Shown: positions 1-5,524 of the stretch, one piece after another
How positions within the stretch are numbered: position 1 is the first letter of the stretch
How the letters are laid out: each line of letters starts with the position of its first letter
Program-made: the position numbers and the translations under genes
Origin: Rhodobiaceae bacterium
GTDB taxonomy: Bacteria > Pseudomonadota > Alphaproteobacteria > RS24
Length of the DNA stretch: 9,409 nucleotides
Assembly: GCA_002683515.1 (NCBI GenBank)
Contig: NYTN01000096.1
Coordinates: forward strand, 1 to 9,409
Reading direction: 5' to 3'
The notes under the pieces: generated by a model
Databases searched by the model: none
Told to the model about the DNA's origin: nothing
Seen by the model: only the letters and a program-made list of their open reading frames with translations

Positions 1-1926
1 GACCTTGAGATTGACACCGAAGACCCCGATCAATTTATCAACGCAGTGCGCTATATGGGGCCTAGCTTTGGTGGCATTAACCTTGAGGATATAAGAGCCC
101 CTGATTGCTTCATCATTGAACAAAAGCTGCGCGAAGAAATGGATATTCCCGTCTTCCATGATGATCAGCACGGCACAGCTATTATTTGCGTTGCTGGCCT
201 AATCAATGCCCTTCATCTTACAGGAAGAAACATCAAAGAAACTAAAGTTGTGATGAATGGCGCCGGCGCGGCGGGTATCGCCTGTTTAGAGCTGTTAAAG
301 GCGATGGGCTTGCCTTCAGATAATGCGATTTTATGCGACACGAAAGGTGTCATCTTTGCCGGACGCGAAGAGGGCATGAACCAATGGAAGTCAGCTCACG
401 CCGTCAAAACAGATGCTAGAACACTCCCTGAAGCTTTGGATGGTGCGGATATCTTCATCGGACTTTCAGTAAAGGGCGCACTGACGGGCGAGATGCTGAA
501 ATCAATGGGGAAAGACCCAATTATTTTTGCCATGGCAAACCCCGATCCAGAAATTACACCTGAAGAAGCGCATGAAATTCGCCCTGATGCGATTGTTGCC
601 ACCGGTCGCTCGGATTATCCAAACCAAGTTAATAATGTGCTTGGATTTCCTTATATTTTCCGTGGCGCGTTAGATGTGCAAGCCACAACAATTAACGAGG
701 AAATGAAAATCGCTTGTGCTGAGGCTCTAGCCGCATTGGCGCGAGAAGATGTGCCCGATGAGGTTGCTGCAGCCTATAATGACGAACGCCTGCGCTTTGG
801 GCCGAATTACATTATCCCCGTCCCATTTGATCCGCGCTTAATTAAAGATATCCCTCCAGCAGTTGCAAAAGCCGCGATGGAAACCGGCGTCGCCAGAAAA
901 CCAATTGTGGACATGGATGCATATCGAGACCGCCTATCCGCGCGCCTTGACCCGGCGGCAGGTTCTTTGCAAGTAATTTTCAACAAAGTTCGCCAGAAGC
1001 CCAAGCGAATGATATTCGCCGAAGGCGAGCAAGAGCAGGTTATCCGCGCAGCGATTTCCTATAAAGATGCGGGTCTGGGCGAACCAATTCTTATTGGGCG
1101 AGACGAAATTGTTCTTGAGAATATGAGGTCAATCGGTCTCGGCGACAGAGATGATTTGAAAATCGCCAACACTAGCAATGCCGAAAGGCTTGATGACTAT
1201 GCTGCCTATCTCTATGAGCGGCTACAGCGCAACGGCTTCCTCGAAAGAGATGTGATGCGCATGGTTAGTAATGACCGGAATATTTTCGGCGCCTGCATGC
1301 TGGCGCTGGGCGACGCTGATGCGATGATTACGGGCGTAACCCGCAATTATTCAATCGTGCTTGAACAAGTCACCAAAGTTATTGACCCAATGCCCGGCAA
1401 ACGGGTTATCGGGGTTTCAATGATCTTGGCGCGGGGGCGGACTGTGCTGGTGGCTGATACCAATGTACATGACATGCCAAATGGCGAAGAACTGGCGGAT
1501 ATTACAGAACAAACGGCTCAAACGGCGCGCGCCCTCGGCTATGAACCTAGGGTCGCCTTACTCGCTTATTCTACCTTCGGTCACCCCGAGGGCGACAGGT
1601 CAAGATATGTGCGCGATGCCATCAAAATTTTAGAACATCGTTGCGTTGATTTCGAATTTGATGGAGAAATGGCAGCCGATGTGGCGCTTAACAAAGATGT
1701 GCGCAGCATGTATCCTTTCTCCCGCCTCAAAGATAACGCCAATGTGTTGGTCATGCCGGCAATCCACTCCGCTTCCATTTCAACAAAAATGTTGGGTGAA
1801 CTTGGTGGGGCAACTGTGATTGGGCCAATGCTTATTGGGATGTCTAAATCTGTCCAAATTGTTCGCATCGGGTGTACTTCTTCCGAATTGCTCAATATGG
1901 CAGCAATAGCGGCATATGATTTTTGA
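1..1926 (+). CDS. maeB: NADP-dependent malic enzyme, hybrid malic/PTA type (5' truncated)
   Basis: Oxidative decarboxylation of malate to pyruvate with NADP+, in the cytoplasm; it supplies pyruvate and NADPH. The frame is open from base 1, so the gene starts upstream of the window; 641 residues are visible against roughly 760 in the family, so about 120 N-terminal residues, including part of the active site, are missing. The Met at base 46 is internal: family-like sequence (EIDTEDPDQF, then PSFGGINLEDI) precedes and follows it. Visible parts: the malic-domain metal/substrate segment PVFHDDQHGTA (residues about 50-60), the dinucleotide-binding NGAGAAGIA (about 86-94), and a C-terminal phosphotransacetylase-like domain from about residue 333 (KPKRMIFAEGEQE) to the end. 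In enterobacterial MaeB this last domain is regulatory rather than a working phosphotransacetylase (established knowledge). The end, AAIAAYDF, is the usual family terminus. No gene is closely coupled downstream. Confidence 0.96.
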   Translation, partial: DLEIDTEDPDQFINAVRYMGPSFGGINLEDIRAPDCFIIEQKLREEMDIPVFHDDQHGTAIICVAGLINALHLTGRNIKETKVVMNGAGAAGIACLELLKAMGLPSDNAILCDTKGVIFAGREEGMNQWKSAHAVKTDARTLPEALDGADIFIGLSVKGALTGEMLKSMGKDPIIFAMANPDPEITPEEAHEIRPDAIVATGRSDYPNQVNNVLGFPYIFRGALDVQATTINEEMKIACAEALAALAREDVPDEVAAAYNDERLRFGPNYIIPVPFDPRLIKDIPPAVAKAAMETGVARKPIVDMDAYRDRLSARLDPAAGSLQVIFNKVRQKPKRMIFAEGEQEQVIRAAISYKDAGLGEPILIGRDEIVLENMRSIGLGDRDDLKIANTSNAERLDDYAAYLYERLQRNGFLERDVMRMVSNDRNIFGACMLALGDADAMITGVTRNYSIVLEQVTKVIDPMPGKRVIGVSMILARGRTVLVADTNVHDMPNGEELADITEQTAQTARALGYEPRVALLAYSTFGHPEGDRSRYVRDAIKILEHRCVDFEFDGEMAADVALNKDVRSMYPFSRLKDNANVLVMPAIHSASISTKMLGELGGATVIGPMLIGMSKSVQIVRIGCTSSELLNMAAIAAYDF

Positions 1927-1933
1927 ATATTCA

Positions 1934-1972
1934 TTTTTGTTTTGGCCAGATCGATTTGCCCAAAAACAAGAA
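1934..1972. repeat. AT-rich imperfect palindrome downstream of maeB
   Basis: Starting 8 nt after the maeB stop, the T-rich arm 1934-1945 (TTTTTGTTTTGG) pairs with the A-rich arm 1960-1972 (CCAAAAACAAGAA), leaving one A bulged and including a G-T pair. The 14-nt centre is itself nearly symmetrical around ATCGAT. It has few G-C pairs and no T-run after the 3' arm on either strand, so it is not a standard intrinsic terminator. It could still be an mRNA 3'-end hairpin or a protein site. The rest of the 1927-2089 spacer is AT-rich, with a TTATGTTAT direct repeat at 2041-2049 and 2083-2091, the second copy running into the next start codon. I saw no convincing promoter. Confidence 0.35.
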
Positions 1973-2089
1973 AGGTACACTCAGAAAAAGAACAAAAATA
2001 TAACCGATAAGGCAGGCGTTTTTTATTTATTAGCTCAAAATTATGTTATAAGTTTTAGCATGTTTTTGTTGCAAAGTTGAGCTTATGTT

Positions 2090-2374
2090 ATGTTTAACCA
2101 GAAACGCATAGAAGTAAACATCGGTGATGTTTTTGTCGAATACTTCCATAATAAAAGAAAAATCCTATCCATGATGGGGTTGTCTAAAGATTTTGAAATC
2201 TCAAATTTTCAAAATTTATGGACAGTCGTCCGTATTAATAATTTCAGTGGCTATCCTCATGCAGAATTGCATGACACAAAAAGTGGTGGCACCAGAATAA
2301 TCGCCGTTGATGCACTTGAAAAACAGGAAAACTACAAAAAATACGCCCCGGATCCTTTCGATAGGGCTATTTGA
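2090..2374 (+). CDS. small hypothetical protein, unknown function
   Basis: Encodes 94 residues and I do not recognise the family. The N-terminal part reads as a GDVFVEYF strand followed by a basic NKRK segment. The second half (WTVVRINNFSGYPHAELHD, then RIIAVDAL and a Tyr/Lys-rich end) alternates hydrophobic residues as a small beta-barrel might; this is inference. It has no signal peptide, membrane segment or Cys. The ATG at 2090 is the first good start, with only a weak TTGAG-like ribosome site upstream; another ATG at 2085 is out of frame. It is convergent with gshB, with 4 nt between the stop codons. GC content is about 35% (2101-2340, hand count) against about 52% in maeB, which suggests foreign origin or relaxed selection. 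The low GC and weak start leave real doubt, but the frame is long for such AT-rich DNA. Confidence 0.6.
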   Translation: MFNQKRIEVNIGDVFVEYFHNKRKILSMMGLSKDFEISNFQNLWTVVRINNFSGYPHAELHDTKSGGTRIIAVDALEKQENYKKYAPDPFDRAI

Positions 2375-2378
2375 AACG

Positions 2379-3323
2379 TCAACGCCTAAGCCTGACTTCA
2401 ATTGCATCCCAAATCAGCTTGGCAACATCCGGGCCTCCGAAGTCTGCGATTTCGCGGATGCAGGTCGGAGATGTTACATTAATCTCAGTGAGATAATCGC
2501 CAATCACATCAATGCCTGCAAAAATAATTCCATTATCCCTCAAATAACTACCGATGGTATTGGCGATTTCAATATCTCTTTTAGATAATTCAGAGGCCGC
2601 TGGGCGGCCACCTGCATGAACATTCGCGCGCGCCTCACCAGGTTGGGGAATGCGATTCAACGAGGCCACCGCCTCACCCTCAACTAGGATGACCCGTTTA
2701 TCGCCCTGCCTTACATCAGGCAAATATTGCTGCGCAACAATCGGCTCTCGGCTTGAGACCATAAACATTTCCACTAAAGCAGAAAAATTTTCATCTTGAT
2801 GAGTGACCCTAAAAACTCCAGCGCCGCCATTGCCGTAAACTGGCTTAAGAATGATATCACCAAATTCTTTTCTAAAGTCTTCCAGAGCCTTCAGATCACG
2901 CGTTAATAATGTTGGCGGCTGAAGTGTCGGAAACAAAACCGGAAGAATTTTCTCTGGTCCGTTGCGCACGGCGACAGGATTATTGACCACCAACGTCTCG
3001 TCGCAGATTTGTTCCAGCATATGGGTCGCAGAAATATAAGCCATGTCAAAAGGGGGATCCTGACGCATTAAAACAACATCCATATCCTTCAGATCGTGTA
3101 ACTCTTGCGGCCCCGCAGAAAAATAATCTGCGCTTTTGTCTTTGAGCGCCAAAGAATGTAGGCGCGCCGTGACCTCACCATCTCTGAGGCTCATAGCCTG
3201 CGGCAAATAGTAATAAAGCAAAAAGCCACGCTTTTGCGCCTCTAAGCCAAGGGCAAAAGTGCTGTCCCCCCCGACATCTATCGACTCTATGGGATCCATT
3301 TGAATTGCGACTTTTAAAACCAT
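2379..3323 (-). CDS. gshB: glutathione synthetase
   Basis: ATP-dependent joining of gamma-glutamylcysteine and glycine to give glutathione, the last step of its synthesis, in the cytoplasm. The 314-residue length is full for prokaryotic GshB. Visible order: N-terminal domain with the family start AIQMDPIESI (residues 6-15) and STFALGLEAQ (21-30); the RQDPPFD motif (87-93); ATP-grasp domain with the glycine-rich loop KPVYGNGGAGV (160-170); GDKRV (208-212); and the metal/substrate end TEINVTSPTCIREI (279-292). The ATG is 14 nt after the stop of the BON lipoprotein gene, with GGATAAG as a plausible ribosome site in between, so it is probably the last gene of the rsmI-yraN-BON-gshB transcript. 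No second GshA-type gene is in the window. Identification is secure. Confidence 0.97.
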   Translation of the reverse strand: MVLKVAIQMDPIESIDVGGDSTFALGLEAQKRGFLLYYYLPQAMSLRDGEVTARLHSLALKDKSADYFSAGPQELHDLKDMDVVLMRQDPPFDMAYISATHMLEQICDETLVVNNPVAVRNGPEKILPVLFPTLQPPTLLTRDLKALEDFRKEFGDIILKPVYGNGGAGVFRVTHQDENFSALVEMFMVSSREPIVAQQYLPDVRQGDKRVILVEGEAVASLNRIPQPGEARANVHAGGRPAASELSKRDIEIANTIGSYLRDNGIIFAGIDVIGDYLTEINVTSPTCIREIADFGGPDVAKLIWDAIEVRLRR

Positions 3324-3337
3324 TTAACTTATCCGAA

Positions 3338-4042
3338 TTATCTCTGGCGAAGCGCCTCTTCTTCAGTGGAAACATTGCTAAGCTCTTCTGCGACGGCAAA
3401 AGCCAACATCATTTCATCCACTGTCTCAAACTCAAGCCTAACCGCAACCACGCCCGATATTGTTCGAGCATGATTAACGACACGCATCGCCTCTTCTTCC
3501 GTCGGGGCAATGCCTAGGATATATACCACACCTCTATGGGTTCTGATGATGAAATTCACTGCTGAGATTGCCTGGTCAGTCATCATAGAGGTGCGAAGGC
3601 GAGCGCTGATTAAGCCGTCACGCGCAACTTTTGAAAAACTTCGGGGCTCGCTGACTTTTACATAGTCAAAAATTTGTCGAATGCCCGCGGTGTCACCAAC
3701 AATCTTCCGCAGGGTTGTGCGGGCAATCTCATCCTGCACCGTACCTGTTAACATCACGCGCCCCGCCAGCGCATCAATTTTTATTTTTAGCAACAGCGTA
3801 TCATCTTTCTGCAAAAGTGCGCGGTTCACCGCGACCATCAAGCCGGCATCGTTTACCCGCTTTTCAAAGCCGGGCGCACTCAAAGCCGCCGAACCGACTG
3901 TCGACACGCCACCGACAATTGTCCCCGGCACGGTGCACCCGTATGATATAAGGAAGAGTAATAAGGCCGCCAAAAAAACCATGGAATGCCGCTTATGCCG
4001 GTGCAGTCTTATTTTTATTTTTTTACTTTTCTTAAAATTCAT
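3338..4042 (-). CDS. dual BON-domain outer-membrane lipoprotein, DolP/YraP-like
   Basis: A predicted 234-residue lipoprotein. The first 20 residues are very basic (MNFKKSKK...HRHKRHS), then a hydrophobic stretch (MVFLAALLLFLIS, 21-33) ends in SYGC with Cys36 as the lipidation site. The lipobox is slightly unusual, with Ser at -3 and Tyr at -2. Thr follows the Cys, so there is no inner-membrane Asp retention signal. Two BON domains follow, about 66-132 (GRVMLTGTV core) and 142-208 (GVVYILGIA core), then a short acidic tail. In E. coli the dual-BON lipoprotein DolP lies in the same rsmI-lpoA-yraN neighbourhood and supports outer-membrane integrity; a similar role here is inferred. I chose the ATG at 4042. 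The frame is open further upstream to a TTG at 4207 and beyond, but that part encodes a YraN C-terminus. A later ATG at 3982 would leave almost no basic n-region. Confidence 0.85.
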   Translation of the reverse strand: MNFKKSKKIKIRLHRHKRHSMVFLAALLLFLISYGCTVPGTIVGGVSTVGSAALSAPGFEKRVNDAGLMVAVNRALLQKDDTLLLKIKIDALAGRVMLTGTVQDEIARTTLRKIVGDTAGIRQIFDYVKVSEPRSFSKVARDGLISARLRTSMMTDQAISAVNFIIRTHRGVVYILGIAPTEEEAMRVVNHARTISGVVAVRLEFETVDEMMLAFAVAEELSNVSTEEEALRQR

Positions 4043-4427
4043 GCACTTCTTCGTCCAAATATATATAAAACGCTTTGGCCACTGTTTCGGAACAATAATA
4101 ATCGCATCAAACCCCCACGAGCAATCAGCATATTGCTTTTGCTGCGACATAAATTTATCAACAATATTTGAAATCCGTCTCCATTGATGCGCTGTGATCG
4201 AATTCAATGCAGAATGTTCGTTTTGGCGCGTCTTTACATCTATAATGTGATGACTTTTCCCTTTTTGGCAACCAAATCAATTTCACCCAACGAACACTCC
4301 CAACGCCAAGCCAAAACACTCCAACCTCTCAGCGCCAAATAAAGCCCGGCAATTATCTCCGCGCGTATGCCGCGCCTATATTCCTGAATTTTTTTATTAT
4401 TTTTTCTTGCCTGTCAAAATCATTCAT
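4043..4427 (-). pseudogene. yraN: YraN/UPF0102 nuclease-fold protein, split by two frameshifts and lacking its stop
   Basis: Homology to YraN runs through three frames. Segment 1: ATG at 4427, overlapping the rsmI stop by 8 nt (ATGAATGA), reads MNDFDRQEKIIKK to about 4389. Segment 2, about 4388-4261, reads IQEYRRGIRAEIIAGLYLAL, then RGWSVLAWRW and LGEIDLVAKK, the typical G..AE..A..YL...G and GEIDL core; left alone it stops at 4240. Segment 3, from about 4260, reads GKSHHIIDVKTR, then a helix-rich part and GFDAIIIVPKQWPKRFIYIW, the usual C-terminal pattern. Each join is restored by one extra base, or a -1 slip: the first in A7 at 4389-4395, the second at AAAAAGGG, 4259-4266. The restored protein would be about 125 residues, normal for the family. 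The usual VEVK of this restriction-endonuclease-like fold reads IDVK. No stop separates segment 3 from the BON lipoprotein. YraN's biochemical role is unsettled. Decay, sequencing error or recoding are all possible. Confidence 0.85.
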
Positions 4428-5346
4428 TTTCTTCATCAGAAAATGTTAACGCCAATTGATAAACATCTCGCTTAGACCAGCCGGAAAGCGCGGCAACTTT
4501 TGCCGCTGCAGTTTTCAGGGGCTGGCTTTTCATGGCAACCTCCAGGCTTTCCCGTACCTCTGACTCGGACATTTTTTCGCGTGCGGCGGGCGGGTTAATA
4601 AGCACCACAATTTCCCCGCGCGCAGAGGAATTGGCATCAATCGTCTCAATTAGTTCTGCTGGCGCGCCGACAAGAACCTCCTCAAAAGCCTTAGTCATTT
4701 CTCGGCACACTGCCACCTCGCGATCAGGCATTAAACCATCAATGTCTTTTAACAGCCCCGTCAGCCTTTTTGGGCTTTCAAACAAGACTAGCGTGACAGG
4801 AATGTCGACCAACTCACTCAGAGTTGTTTGCCGTGCCGCAGATTTAGACGGCAAAAACCCAGCAAATAAAAATCTGTCGCTCGGAAAGCCGGCAATGCTT
4901 AAAGCCGCAATCGGGCTTGACGCACCAGGCACTGAAAAAATTTCATGCCCCGCATCACGCACATCTTTAACAAGACGATAACCTGGGTCTGAAATCAGGG
5001 GTGTTCCGGCATCGCTGATCAGCGCCACTGACAGACCGTCCTCAAGCTGGCGCAAAATTTCGGCCCGCAAATAGTCAGATGAGTGTTCATGGTAACTACC
5101 AAGCTTACGTTGAATACCATGCAGAGAGAAAAGTTTTTTGGTGATGCGCGTATCTTCACAATAGACTTTATCTGCCTGCGTTAGAACATCGAGTGCGCGC
5201 AAAGTAATATCTTTTGAATTGCCTATGGGTGTGGCAACGACATAAAGGCCGCTCTTAAGGACGCCATTAAAATTATGAACTTTTCGTCCAGACATGCGCG
5301 CACGTTTATTGCTTTTAATCGGCTTTGAGACAGGGTGTTCCGTCAT
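4420..5346 (-). CDS. rsmI: 16S rRNA (cytidine-1402-2'-O)-methyltransferase RsmI
   Basis: SAM-dependent 2'-O-methylation of C1402 in the decoding centre of 16S rRNA. Encodes 308 residues, slightly long because of a basic N-terminal extension of about 30. Family motifs in order: SGLYVVATPIGN (32-43), YCEDTR (62-67), ALISDAGTPLISDPG (108-122), VPGASSPIAALSIAG (139-153), LFESPKR (188-194), then a C-terminal region with the helical AAAKVAALSGWSKRDVYQLAL (281-301). The start is uncertain: ATG 5346 has only a distant AAGG-like site, and Met18 (ATG at 5295) is another choice. It is the first gene of the minus-strand run, and its stop lies inside the overlapping yraN start, which suggests translational coupling. 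It is divergent from the LpoA-like gene, as in E. coli where yraL faces away from lpoA. Confidence 0.96.
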   Translation of the reverse strand: MTEHPVSKPIKSNKRARMSGRKVHNFNGVLKSGLYVVATPIGNSKDITLRALDVLTQADKVYCEDTRITKKLFSLHGIQRKLGSYHEHSSDYLRAEILRQLEDGLSVALISDAGTPLISDPGYRLVKDVRDAGHEIFSVPGASSPIAALSIAGFPSDRFLFAGFLPSKSAARQTTLSELVDIPVTLVLFESPKRLTGLLKDIDGLMPDREVAVCREMTKAFEEVLVGAPAELIETIDANSSARGEIVVLINPPAAREKMSESEVRESLEVAMKSQPLKTAAAKVAALSGWSKRDVYQLALTFSDEENE

Positions 5347-5524
5347 AATACGACTTTGCCTTATTCGTTCAAAATGGCAAGTGCCTATCCCCCCGGGAGG
5401 GCCTCCGGCGTTTGAAGTATCGGTATTTCACCTAATTTAGGAATATGTTAAAGCCATACTCAGGACATAATTGAAATTTATAGATGTTAACTTGAATACA
5501 TTGTTGTTGAAGAGATATGCCGAT
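5347..5524. promoter_or_regulatory. divergent intergenic region between rsmI and the LpoA-like gene
   Basis: This 178-nt gap must carry the promoters for the rsmI run (minus) and the lipoprotein gene (plus). Visible: a GC-rich patch at 5389-5409 with C6 followed by the dyad GGAGG-G-CCTCC (5396-5406), and an AT-rich dyad CCTAA-T-TTAGG (5431-5441), next to a weak -10-like TATGTT at 5444-5449. The second dyad is a possible operator; the GC-rich one lies in what would be the rsmI leader. I could not place a -35/-10 pair with confidence on either strand. The role is inferred from the gene arrangement. Confidence 0.4.

Noticed and set aside
2003..2030. Possible intrinsic terminator: GGCAGGCG followed by T6
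   Set aside because: I could not build a stem longer than 3 bp before the T-run on the plus strand.
2435..2490. Cys in the GshB NVTSPTCIRE motif as a possible active-site change
   Set aside because: The same Cys occurs in E. coli GshB as I recall it, so it is not unusual.
3681..4187. Plus-strand open frame of 168 codons antisense to the BON/yraN region
   Set aside because: Opposite strand carries recognisable BON domains; the antisense product has no recognisable motif and no ribosome site. The same holds for the antisense frames at 1581-1934 and 4532-4981.
4043..4207. TTG at 4207 as the start of the BON lipoprotein
   Set aside because: The added 55 residues match the YraN C-terminus and would bury the lipoprotein signal inside the protein.
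5280..5300. Basic N-terminal extension of RsmI as a separate domain
   Set aside because: About 30 polar residues without a motif; start-site ambiguity (Met1 or Met18) explains it well enough.
5346..5355. TAATACGACT, identical to the first ten bases of the T7 promoter
   Set aside because: The match ends there (TTGCC follows), no phage genes are nearby, and it overlaps the rsmI start codon; chance.
5471..5524. TTG at 5471 as the start of the LpoA-like protein
   Set aside because: It would put 18 residues before a complete lipoprotein signal peptide that begins at ATG 5525.
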